DNA of 64,000 nt, from positions 48,361 through 112,360 of the forward strand of contig CACKGK010000003.1 in assembly GCA_902599665.1 (NCBI GenBank), given 5' to 3'. Below, piece after piece: positions 1 through 7,889 of the stretch (position 1 is its first letter; each line of letters starts with the position of its first letter). A program made the position numbers and the translations under genes. The notes under the pieces are model-generated. The model saw only the letters and a program-made list of their open reading frames with translations, was not told the origin of the DNA and made no database searches. The stretch comes from an uncultured Pelagibacteraceae bacterium (GTDB lineage: Bacteria; Pseudomonadota; Alphaproteobacteria; Pelagibacterales; Pelagibacteraceae).

Positions 1-857
1 GGGTTGCCTCATCAAATTATGCTGAAGACTTAAGAATAGATTATTCTATTTTAGACCAGCACTCTGAATCTTACAGAAAAATTAGAAATACTTTTAGATA
101 TCTTTTAGGAAATATACAAGACGAGTATTCAAAAGTAGATTTTGATAAAATCGATTTAAATAATATTCCTGAATTAGAAAAGTATATGCTTCATAGATTA
201 TTTGTGATCGATGAAAGTTTTAATGAATACTTTAAGTCCTATAATTTTCATAATTTATATAAAGAATTATTAAATTTTTGCACAGTAGAACTCTCAGCAT
301 TTTATTTTGATATTAGAAAAGATCTTCTTTATTGCGATCCAAAGGATTCAAAAAAGCGTTCAGATTGTATCTCTATCTTAAAAGTAATTTTAGAATGTTT
401 ATTAAAATGGTTTGCACCCATCTTATCATTTACTACTGAAGAAATTTTTCAATTAATTAATAAGGAAGATAAAAATGGAAGTATTCATTTACAAAAATTT
501 GTTAAAATCCCAAATCAATGGAAAAATGAAGAATTAAATAGTAAATGGGATAAACTTAAATTAATCAGAGACGAAGCAAATATTAGTATTGAAAGCAAAA
601 GGGCAGATAAAATTATTGGGTCAAGTTTAGAGGCAAATATTGAGATAAAAATTAAAGATAAAGATATGTATAATTTGGCTCAAAACCATGATTTTTCTGA
701 AATTTGCATTACATCCTCTGCTTCAATCTCGAATGATAGCAATTTAGGAAAAGAAATTGAGATCACTAGTTCAAAAGCTGTTGGGAATAAGTGCTCAGTT
801 TGTTGGAAAATTAGAGAAAATATTTGTGAAAGAGATGGTAACTGTCATCTTTCATGA
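1..857 (+). CDS. ileS: isoleucyl-tRNA synthetase, C-terminal part
   Basis: Partial gene: the reading frame is open from base 3 at the window edge, so the true start lies upstream. The visible ~284 residues begin with VASSNYAEDLRI, typical of the end of the class I catalytic domain. The tRNA anticodon-binding domain follows (FRYLLGN, EKYMLHRLF, PILSFTTEEIF). The protein ends with a short zinc-finger-like tail in which a CSVC pair is followed by CERDGNC only three residues from the stop. The second half is therefore CX5C instead of the usual CX2C. The enzyme charges tRNA-Ile in the cytoplasm. Its stop overlaps the lspA start (ATGA). Confidence 0.95.
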   Translation, partial: VASSNYAEDLRIDYSILDQHSESYRKIRNTFRYLLGNIQDEYSKVDFDKIDLNNIPELEKYMLHRLFVIDESFNEYFKSYNFHNLYKELLNFCTVELSAFYFDIRKDLLYCDPKDSKKRSDCISILKVILECLLKWFAPILSFTTEEIFQLINKEDKNGSIHLQKFVKIPNQWKNEELNSKWDKLKLIRDEANISIESKRADKIIGSSLEANIEIKIKDKDMYNLAQNHDFSEICITSSASISNDSNLGKEIEITSSKAVGNKCSVCWKIRENICERDGNCHLS

Positions 858-1345
858 AAAGTGAAAATATAAAAAAGATAGTAATAAGTATTTTCATTTT
901 ATTGTCCATTTTCTTATTAGATAGAATATCAAAAATACTTATTTTAAATATACTAGAGGAAACTGGACGAGTAGATATTTATATAAACTCATTTTTGAAT
1001 TTTTATTTGGTTTGGAATAAAGGAATAGGTTTTGGCTTGTTATCCTCAGATCAGGATCTTTTTTATAATGTAATTACTATTTTAATTATTCTAATTAATT
1101 TTGTGATAATTTATCTATTATTTAAGGAAAAAGGACTGAAGTATTATTTTTTAATTATAATTTTAGGAGGCTCATTAGGTAATTTATTTGACAGAATATA
1201 TTATAGAGCAGTCCCTGACTTTTTTGACCTAAATTATAATGGATATCATTGGTTTATTTTCAATGTGGCTGATATATTTATAACAATTGGGATTATTTTA
1301 CTTATTCTGGCTGAATTAATAAGTTATAAAAAAGTAAATGAATAA
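854..1345 (+). CDS. lspA: lipoprotein signal peptidase (signal peptidase II)
   Basis: Inner-membrane aspartyl protease that removes the signal peptide from diacylglyceryl-modified prolipoproteins. The 163 residues are normal for the family and contain four hydrophobic segments. Conserved blocks are NKGIGFGL (~55), GGSLGNLFDRI (~105), VPDFFDL with the first catalytic Asp at 122, and FNVADIF with the second at 140. It overlaps ileS by four bases and the next lipoprotein gene by eight, so the three are probably cotranscribed. ileS-lspA is a common bacterial order. The lipoprotein immediately downstream is a likely substrate, and the partner enzyme lgt is in this window at 61482-62267. Confidence 0.95.
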   Translation: MKSENIKKIVISIFILLSIFLLDRISKILILNILEETGRVDIYINSFLNFYLVWNKGIGFGLLSSDQDLFYNVITILIILINFVIIYLLFKEKGLKYYFLIIILGGSLGNLFDRIYYRAVPDFFDLNYNGYHWFIFNVADIFITIGIILLILAELISYKKVNE

Positions 1346-1661
1346 AATCTTTATAATTTCCAAGTTATTATTCTTTTTATTCTTTCTATACTCATGTGGT
1401 GTAGGAGAAGCTTTGCAGGGGAAAAAAAGATCAGATCAAGGAGATGAATTTTTAATTGATAAAAAAAATCCACTGGCCATGCCTCCAGATTTTGATAAAT
1501 TACCAAAACCAGGTGAAGCAAGCATAAAATCAACCAAAGACATTGAAAGTGATCAATCAAACATAGAAAATTTACTTAAAAATAGTGAAATTAAAAAAGA
1601 AACTTTATCTTCAAAACAATCTACATCAATTGAAAATTCAATACTAAAGAAAATTAAGTAA
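1338..1661 (+). CDS. small outer-membrane lipoprotein, DUF3035/BamF-like
   Basis: A 107-residue protein with a hydrophobic signal peptide and a lipobox (LYSCG, acylated Cys at 20). The mature part is hydrophilic and carries a motif resembling the alphaproteobacterial DUF3035/BamF family: GDEFLIDKKNPLAMPP followed by DFDKLPKPGE. BamF is a lipoprotein subunit of the beta-barrel assembly machine in some alphaproteobacteria. Family membership is judged from this motif and from the position behind lspA, so a BAM role here is inference. The start overlaps the end of lspA by eight bases and pgi follows four bases later. The C-terminal half is Ser/Lys-rich low complexity. Confidence 0.7.
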   Translation: MNKIFIISKLLFFLFFLYSCGVGEALQGKKRSDQGDEFLIDKKNPLAMPPDFDKLPKPGEASIKSTKDIESDQSNIENLLKNSEIKKETLSSKQSTSIENSILKKIK

Positions 1662-1665
1662 ATAC

Positions 1666-2835
1666 ATGTTTTCAAAAAACATAATATTTAAAAATTTCCA
1701 ACAAAAAAAAAATATAAAAGTAGAAAAAAAAATAAATAATATTTTAAAAAAAGAGCTAATGACAAGCGACCTGTTGTTAAGTTCATTTAATAAAAATTAC
1801 AACTATAGCTATAAAAAAGAAATTTTAAAAAAATATAAAAAATTCGATACTATAAATTTAATTGGTATGGGTGGTTCAATTTTAGGTACAGAGGCAATAT
1901 ATGATTTTTTAAATTTTAAGATTAAAAAAAAAATAAATTTTTATAATAACCTTGATAAGCAAATTAATTTTAAAAATAAAAAAAAAACTTTAAATTTAAT
2001 AGTATCAAAGTCTGGTAACACACTTGAGACCATATCAAACTTCAATGTAATTCTTAATTCACAAAAAAAAAATAAAAATATAATAATTACTGAGAAAAAA
2101 TCTAGTTTTCTTACTAAACTGGGAAATAAATTAAAGGCAGATATTATTGAACATAAAAATTATATTGGAGGAAGATATTCAGTTTTATCTGAAGTTGGAA
2201 TGTTACCAACAGAATTGCTAGGACTAAATGAGAGAAAATTTAAAAGGCTTAATTACTTAATAAAAAATAAATATTTTCTAAATCAATTGATTTATAACGT
2301 TAATTTCATATTTAAATGTGTTTCCAAAGGGAAAAAAAATTCAGTAATTCTAAACTATGATGAAAGTTCTAATAATTTATTCAAATGGTACCAACAGCTA
2401 ACGGCAGAAAGTTTAGGAAAAGATAATAAAGGTATTTTTCCTATTATTTCATCTATGCCCAAGGATAATCATAGCTTACTTCAACTTTATTTAGACGGAC
2501 CCAAAAATAATTTTTTTACTTTTTTTGGAATTTTAAATAAAAAAACAAATAAATTATCAAATAAAAATTTATTTGATAAATTTTCAATTTTAAAAAATAA
2601 AAATTTAAATCAAATTATCAAAGCTCAAAGACAGGCAACGCAAACGGTTTTTAAAAGAAAAAATATACCTTTTAGAAGTTTTGAAATTTTGAGTAAAAGT
2701 GAGGAAACTGTAGGAGAGCTGTTTACTTTTTTTGTTCTAGAGACAATTTTGTTGGGAAGACTAATAGATGTAAATCCTTTTGATCAACCTTCAGTTGAGT
2801 TAATAAAAACTGAAACGTCAAAATTACTTATTTAA
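1666..2835 (+). CDS. pgi: glucose-6-phosphate isomerase, compact form
   Basis: Interconverts glucose-6-phosphate and fructose-6-phosphate in the cytoplasm. At 389 residues it is short compared with the usual ~445-550. Two SIS-type sugar-phosphate domains are still visible: GMGGSILG (~67), KSGNTLET (~115), NYIGGRYSVLSEVG, then AESLGKD with the catalytic Glu, KDNHSLLQ with the catalytic His, and the C-terminal FDQPSVELIK with the catalytic Lys. The two PROSITE-type signatures each differ at one position (E for a small residue; S for G). The gene is very AT-rich, with many Lys and Asn codons. Its stop overlaps the convergent rsmD stop by four bases. Confidence 0.93.
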   Translation: MFSKNIIFKNFQQKKNIKVEKKINNILKKELMTSDLLLSSFNKNYNYSYKKEILKKYKKFDTINLIGMGGSILGTEAIYDFLNFKIKKKINFYNNLDKQINFKNKKKTLNLIVSKSGNTLETISNFNVILNSQKKNKNIIITEKKSSFLTKLGNKLKADIIEHKNYIGGRYSVLSEVGMLPTELLGLNERKFKRLNYLIKNKYFLNQLIYNVNFIFKCVSKGKKNSVILNYDESSNNLFKWYQQLTAESLGKDNKGIFPIISSMPKDNHSLLQLYLDGPKNNFFTFFGILNKKTNKLSNKNLFDKFSILKNKNLNQIIKAQRQATQTVFKRKNIPFRSFEILSKSEETVGELFTFFVLETILLGRLIDVNPFDQPSVELIKTETSKLLI

Positions 2836-3395
2836 ACTAATTTACTAAATAAAATTTTAGATAAACCATATTTCTTTTTTTCCAAAACATTTAAAAACTT
2901 AGAAATATTATCGACTGACTTTTTGTTTCGGTGTACAATTATTAATGTATTGATATCAGCTATTTTCAGAAATTTTATTTGATTAATTAAATTATTTATT
3001 TCTTTGTCTTTAAAAGGTGGATCTATAAAAATTACATCAAAAATTTCATTTTCTAAATTTGCATCTTTTAAATTATATGCATCACTCTCATATACTTTAG
3101 TTTTGCTCTCTAATTTTAAATTAAATATATTATTTTTTAAAATTTTTATAGAATTTAAATAATTCTCAAAGAAAACTACTTCTTGAGCTCCTCTTGATAA
3201 ACACTCAATTCCAAATGAACCAGTACCAGAAAATAAATCTAATACTTTAGAGTTATTTATATTTTTAGAAACTTTACTCGAATGATCTAAAATATTGAAA
3301 ATTGATTCTCTCACCATATCCCTCAGTGGTCTGGTAGATTTATCCAGAGGTATTAATAATTTTTTTCCTTTAAGACTTCCTCCTATGACTCTCAT
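2832..3395 (-). CDS. rsmD: 16S rRNA (guanine966-N2)-methyltransferase
   Basis: SAM-dependent methyltransferase that modifies G966 of 16S rRNA. Its 187 residues match the family. It starts MRVIGGSLKGKKL, has the RPLRDMVRESIFNIL block, SAM-binding motif I (VLDLFSGTGSFGIE, ~50) and the catalytic DPPF (~125) typical of N-methylating enzymes. It overlaps the upstream purD by four bases (ATGA) and is probably translated with it. Its 3' end overlaps the convergent pgi gene, leaving no space for a dedicated terminator. Confidence 0.93.
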   Translation of the reverse strand: MRVIGGSLKGKKLLIPLDKSTRPLRDMVRESIFNILDHSSKVSKNINNSKVLDLFSGTGSFGIECLSRGAQEVVFFENYLNSIKILKNNIFNLKLESKTKVYESDAYNLKDANLENEIFDVIFIDPPFKDKEINNLINQIKFLKIADINTLIIVHRNKKSVDNISKFLNVLEKKKYGLSKILFSKLV

Positions 3396-4657
3396 TTATC
3401 TATTATTTTATATCCAATATCTTTTCGATAAAAACCGTTACTCCAATTTAGATTTTCAATTTCTTTGATTACATTATCTCTTGAAGACTTAAAATTATCA
3501 GAGATACTAACAAAATTTAACACTCTCCCTCCATCAGCATATACTTTCTTGTCCTTTTTTTTTGTCCCTGCATGGTAAATAAAAAATGAATCATTATTCT
3601 TTATTTTTTCGATGTTTTGTATCTCTATATTTTTTTTATAAATATCTGGATATCCATTAGAACAAAGTACTACGCACATACTTTTTTTTTCTTCCCAAAG
3701 AATATTTTGGTTTCCTAAAGTTTCATCACAACAAGATAAAATTAGATCTAATAAATCAGTGCCTAAAAGCGGCAAAATTGTTTGACATTCTGGATCTCCC
3801 ATTCTCACATTATATTCTATAAGATATGGATTATTGTTTTTAATCATTAGACCAACATATAAAAATCCTCTGTAATTCTCTCCCATGTCTTTAATAGCCT
3901 CAAAAGTAGGATTAACAATTTCTGTAATTATTTTATTGTCAAGTTCTGCATTTATAAGTCCAGAAGGTGCATATGCACCCATTCCTCCTGTATTCTTTCC
4001 TCTATCTCCCTCACCAACTCTCTTATGGTCTTGAGCAGTATTAAATCTTTTATAAGTTTTTCCATCTGAAAGAATAAAATAACTCATTTCATCTCCTTGC
4101 AAAAATTCTTCAATAAGAACTTGCTCAGCCAAACCAAATTTTCCATTAAATATTTCCTGAACCGCTTTATATGAACTTTCTAAATCTTCACAAATATAAA
4201 CACCTTTACCCGCAGCTAATCCATCTGCCTTAACCACTATAGGCATATTTGCATTTTTTAAATATAAAAAAGCTTCTGTAGCAGTTCTAAATACTCCAAA
4301 TTGTGCAGTAGGAATATTGTATTTTTCACATATTTTCTTTGTAAATATTTTTGATCCTTCTAATTGTGAAACTTTTTTGTTTGGACCAAAAACTTTTACA
4401 TTTTCTTTTGAAAGAAAATCAACAATACCATCAACTAGAGGTTTTTCTGGACCAACAATTACCAAATCAATTTCTTTTTCTTTAATAAATTTCAATAAAC
4501 TCTCAAAATTATAATAATCCAGTTCTATATTCTGAGCAATTAGATCAGTACCAGCATTACCTGGTATACAGTACAATTTTTTTAGTTTAGCAGATTTTGA
4601 AATTTTAGTAGCTATTGCATGTTCTCTGCCACCATTTCCAAGAATTGCAATTTTCAT
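3392..4657 (-). CDS. purD: phosphoribosylamine-glycine ligase (GAR synthetase)
   Basis: Catalyses the second step of purine synthesis, joining phosphoribosylamine and glycine with ATP. The 421 residues carry an N-terminal MKIAILGNGGREHAIA nucleotide-fold start, an ATP-grasp domain with KADGLAAGKGV (~145), NTGGMGAYAP (~225) and EYNVRMGDPECQ (~285), and a C-terminal domain of the usual size. It is the first gene of a two-gene unit with rsmD. It faces the DUF2093 gene across only 26 bases, so the two promoters must overlap or lie within coding sequence. Confidence 0.96.
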   Translation of the reverse strand: MKIAILGNGGREHAIATKISKSAKLKKLYCIPGNAGTDLIAQNIELDYYNFESLLKFIKEKEIDLVIVGPEKPLVDGIVDFLSKENVKVFGPNKKVSQLEGSKIFTKKICEKYNIPTAQFGVFRTATEAFLYLKNANMPIVVKADGLAAGKGVYICEDLESSYKAVQEIFNGKFGLAEQVLIEEFLQGDEMSYFILSDGKTYKRFNTAQDHKRVGEGDRGKNTGGMGAYAPSGLINAELDNKIITEIVNPTFEAIKDMGENYRGFLYVGLMIKNNNPYLIEYNVRMGDPECQTILPLLGTDLLDLILSCCDETLGNQNILWEEKKSMCVVLCSNGYPDIYKKNIEIQNIEKIKNNDSFFIYHAGTKKKDKKVYADGGRVLNFVSISDNFKSSRDNVIKEIENLNWSNGFYRKDIGYKIIDK

Positions 4658-4683
4658 ATATTCAAATATATATCCTATAAATC

Positions 4684-4875
4684 ATGAACAGGTTAGCAAA
4701 ATTAAAATATCTGCCGAATAATTTTGATATAATAGAAGAGGGTGATTATGTTATTTGTGCAGTGTCAGGAAAGAAAATTCCGCTACAGAATTTAAATTAT
4801 TGGAATGTTGATGAACAAGAGGCTTATTTTTCTTATGTTGAAGCTTCAATAAAACAAGAAAAAGATACTGAATAA
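4684..4875 (+). CDS. DUF2093 family small protein
   Basis: A 63-residue soluble protein recognised as the alphaproteobacterial DUF2093 family from the core FDIIEEGDYVICAVSGKKIP and the following LNYWNVDEQEAY. The function of the family is unknown to me. The GDYVICAVSGKKIPL stretch looks like a single compact fold. It lies between divergent purD (26 bases away) and convergent lpxL-like (three bases away), so it is probably monocistronic. No ribosome-binding site is obvious. Confidence 0.8.
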   Translation: MNRLAKLKYLPNNFDIIEEGDYVICAVSGKKIPLQNLNYWNVDEQEAYFSYVEASIKQEKDTE

Positions 4876-4878
4876 TTA

Positions 4879-5739
4879 TTATTTTTTCCACCTATTGTGT
4901 GTCCAAATCCATTGATCAGGATTTTTTAATATCATTTTCTCTAAGATGGTATTTAAATGTTCAGAAATTTCCTCTTGAGACTTTTCTGAATTGATTGCTA
5001 TTGGCTGCGAAACATACATTTTAAAGTTATATTTTTCTAATCTTTCAATATAGATTGGAACCAAATCACATTCATATTTTTTTATAATTTGAGCTGGTAT
5101 TGTGGTCGTAGATGCTAAGTTTCCAAAGAAATTAATTTTTATACCTTCTGTGACTCTTTGATCAATCATCAAAGCTATTGAGTTACCTTTTTTTAAATTT
5201 TCTAAAATTTTTCTCGTGCCTGATCTTCCTTTCCTAATTTGATTTCTACAAATATATTTGGTTCTTATCCTTTCCATTGTTTTATTTAAAAAAATATTAT
5301 TAAGTGGCCTATATATTGCTGCTAAATTTATTCCGTGTTTCTCAATTTGCATGGCCATGAGTTCAAAATTGTTAAAATGTCCTGAGATAAAAACAACAGG
5401 CTTCTTGTTACTTTTAATTTTATTTAAATTTTCAATACCATCTATTCTAAAAAACTGCTCTAACTTATTTTTTCTAAAATCTTTCAAGAACGGATATTCT
5501 GCTAAAATTCGCCCATAGTTTCCTAGAATATTACTAACAAATTGGTTTTCAGAAATATTTATTACAATTTTGGACTTATGCAAATTTTCGATTATTGACT
5601 TTTTTTTTCTGAAAAAATTACCAAAATTTTTTCCAAGAAAAAAACCTAAATTAGATGCTGATTTATATCCTATAACTTTGCAAATAATAAATAAAAATTC
5701 TACCAATAGAAATTCAATAAAATATATTATTTTTTTCAT
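4879..5739 (-). CDS. lpxL: lipid A late acyltransferase, LpxL/HtrB family
   Basis: Membrane-bound acyltransferase predicted to add a secondary acyl chain to Kdo-lipid A or its precursor. The 286 residues have an N-terminal membrane anchor and the family active-site block GHFNNFELMA (~120), an HX4E form of the acyltransferase motif. Further family blocks are IYRPLNN, GRSGTRKILENL, MIDQRVTEGI and the C-terminal PDQWIWTHNRWK. It is the last gene of msbA-waaA-lpxK-lpxL and overlaps lpxK by four bases (ATGA). Which acyl chain it transfers cannot be read from sequence. Confidence 0.85.
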   Translation of the reverse strand: MKKIIYFIEFLLVEFLFIICKVIGYKSASNLGFFLGKNFGNFFRKKKSIIENLHKSKIVINISENQFVSNILGNYGRILAEYPFLKDFRKNKLEQFFRIDGIENLNKIKSNKKPVVFISGHFNNFELMAMQIEKHGINLAAIYRPLNNIFLNKTMERIRTKYICRNQIRKGRSGTRKILENLKKGNSIALMIDQRVTEGIKINFFGNLASTTTIPAQIIKKYECDLVPIYIERLEKYNFKMYVSQPIAINSEKSQEEISEHLNTILEKMILKNPDQWIWTHNRWKK

Positions 5740-6653
5740 ATCTTTTCTTTTAAAAAATTTGAAAACTTTTTATAATTTTCTATTTCTAACTCTACTTTTA
5801 AGTATTTAATATTTTTTTTATTACTATTAGTTAATCTTTTATAATCTTTTTCTGTAGTAATGATTTCCAATTGTTCATTTGAAGCAATTTTTTTTATTTT
5901 CTCTAAATCTTCATTCGTATAATTATGATGATCAGGAAATATAAACTTTTTTGATATTTTAAACCTATACTTATTAAGTGTGTTTTCAAACTCTTCTGGA
6001 TTTCCAATCCCACAAAAATATAAGTAAGTTTTTTTTCTATTTAAGTTTTTTATATTGATTGGAACATATTTGGAATAAAATATATTATTATTAAACCTTT
6101 TTAATATTGATGAAAGTTTCGTATTTTTTTTTTCACCAACTAAAAAAATTGCGCTATATTTTTTTAATATTTCTAGTTTTTCCCTTAAAGGCCCTGCTGG
6201 AAGCAAATATCCATTACCGATACCATAAGTTGAATTAAAGCAAGCAATTGATATGTCATAATCTATTTTTTTATCTTGCAAACCATCATCTAAAATAGCT
6301 ACATCAAATTTTTTTACCTCAGCTTTATTTAAACTTATACCTCTATTTTCATCACTAATTAGCTTTCCATGAGACTGAAGCATTTTTGTTTCGTCTAGTT
6401 GATCTAAATATCTTTTTTTAACAAATACTGTTCTAAACTTATTTTTTAAAATTTTATTTATTTGTATACTTAGAGAAGTTTTTCCAGTTCCACCAATATA
6501 AATATTTCCCACACATATAGTTTTGATTTTATATTTTTTTCTAATTAAAAAATTTTTACTAAAATTTATTAACATAGTAAAAATTGTAAAAGGAGTTAAT
6601 AAATATGAAATTAAATTTTTATCATTTAAATATGATGGTTTAATAACTTTCAT
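5736..6653 (-). CDS. lpxK: tetraacyldisaccharide 4'-kinase
   Basis: Phosphorylates the 4' position of the lipid A disaccharide at the inner membrane. The 305 residues show an N-terminal membrane segment, a P-loop VGNIYIGGTGKTSL (~45), AILDDGLQ (~120) and the C-terminal FPDHHNYTNEDL and ITTEKDYKRL blocks of LpxK. It sits directly after waaA with no gap and before lpxL with an ATGA overlap, which supports a lipid A/Kdo operon. Confidence 0.93.
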   Translation of the reverse strand: MKVIKPSYLNDKNLISYLLTPFTIFTMLINFSKNFLIRKKYKIKTICVGNIYIGGTGKTSLSIQINKILKNKFRTVFVKKRYLDQLDETKMLQSHGKLISDENRGISLNKAEVKKFDVAILDDGLQDKKIDYDISIACFNSTYGIGNGYLLPAGPLREKLEILKKYSAIFLVGEKKNTKLSSILKRFNNNIFYSKYVPINIKNLNRKKTYLYFCGIGNPEEFENTLNKYRFKISKKFIFPDHHNYTNEDLEKIKKIASNEQLEIITTEKDYKRLTNSNKKNIKYLKVELEIENYKKFSNFLKEKI

Positions 6654-7889
6654 TTAAATAAATTTTTTAATCTCGTATAAATTCTTATTTAGTATTTTAT
6701 CTCCTAAGTATTTTAACTTTTTATTCACAGTATTTCCTTGTAAAAAATTAATTTTTTGACGAACAACAGATTTCATATTTTTTATCGAGTTTACTCTTCT
6801 TGTAATTTTTAATTTGTCTAACATTTCGTAAACTTCTTTAAAGTTCTCTACATGTGGACCATATAAGATATAATTACCTTTCCTTGCTGACTCTAGAGGG
6901 TTCTGTCCTCCATGAGGTATAAGTGATCCTCCCAAAAATGTTAATTTAGAAAGTGAATAGAATTTTGCAGACTCTCCATAAGTATCCACTATGTAAATAT
7001 CTGTATTTTTGCATAATTTTTTTGACGAGGTATGTAATTGCGAATTAAGACCAATACTGTTTAATTCATTTATTATTTCTTTTTTCCTGTTTATATGTCT
7101 TGGGATTATTATTGTAATCAGGTTTTTGATTTCTGACTTTAATTTTTTATGTACTTTTCCAACGAATAGTTCTTCTGTTCGATGAGTACTTGCTGCACAA
7201 AAAATAACCTTTTTAGAAAATTTTTTTTTAAGAATTAAATTTATATTGTCTTTTTGTGATCCTCCAAAAAACTTTAAATTTCCTACGAGTTTTATTTTTT
7301 TTGTTCCTAATAATTTTAAATATTTTTTTGACTCTATGTTTTGTGGCAAAGCAAGAGTAATTTTTTCAAAAATTTTTTTTGAAAAATTAGGAAAAAATTT
7401 CCATCTAGTAAAAGATTTTCTCGTAATTCTTGCATTCAGAAGGATTAGTGGGACATTTTTTTTATGTAAATTATTAAACATATTTGGCCAAATTTCAGAG
7501 TCTACAAATATTGCTAATTTTGGTTTCCAGTGATTAATGAAATGTTTGGTTAAAAAATTTAAATCAAAAGGGTAAAACTGATGAACAGTCTTTTTAAACT
7601 TAAATTTAGATAAAATATGCGAGGAACTGGTAGTTGATGAAGTAATTAAAATTCTTTTAATTCTTTTATCCTCTTCAAATTTCCTTACAATTGGAATTAT
7701 ACTTAATATTTCACCTACACTTGCACCATGTATCCAAATTGTTTCATTGGGTTTATTTTTGTTTAGAAAAAATCCATATTTTTCCTTAAATCTATTTTGA
7801 TCCTCTTTTCCTAAAAATATTCTAATCAATACAATTAGTGGTGAAATTAATATTATCGGAAATAAAAATAAATTATAAATAACAAACAT
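6654..7889 (-). CDS. waaA: 3-deoxy-D-manno-octulosonic acid (Kdo) transferase
   Basis: Adds Kdo to lipid IVA at the cytoplasmic face of the inner membrane. The ATG at 7887-7889 is preferred over an in-frame TTG one codon upstream, because it overlaps the msbA stop by one base (TGATG). The ~411 residues begin with a membrane anchor and continue with a GT-B glycosyltransferase fold: IWIHGASVGE (~50), FVDSEIWPN (~125), AASTHRTEE (~235), IIIPRHINRK and GGSLIPHGGQNPLE (~320). Whether it adds one or two Kdo residues is not evident. Confidence 0.93.
   Translation of the reverse strand: MFVIYNLFLFPIILISPLIVLIRIFLGKEDQNRFKEKYGFFLNKNKPNETIWIHGASVGEILSIIPIVRKFEEDKRIKRILITSSTTSSSHILSKFKFKKTVHQFYPFDLNFLTKHFINHWKPKLAIFVDSEIWPNMFNNLHKKNVPLILLNARITRKSFTRWKFFPNFSKKIFEKITLALPQNIESKKYLKLLGTKKIKLVGNLKFFGGSQKDNINLILKKKFSKKVIFCAASTHRTEELFVGKVHKKLKSEIKNLITIIIPRHINRKKEIINELNSIGLNSQLHTSSKKLCKNTDIYIVDTYGESAKFYSLSKLTFLGGSLIPHGGQNPLESARKGNYILYGPHVENFKEVYEMLDKLKITRRVNSIKNMKSVVRQKINFLQGNTVNKKLKYLGDKILNKNLYEIKKFI

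Noticed and set aside
1666..2100. Long A-runs in pgi as evidence of a frameshift or sequencing error
   Set aside because: The frame continues through all conserved motifs to the C-terminal FDQ block, so the runs are simply Lys-rich coding sequence.
5570..5809. Plus-strand open frame across the lpxL/lpxK junction
   Set aside because: Poly-Phe/Lys translation opposite two conserved genes with no ribosome-binding site.
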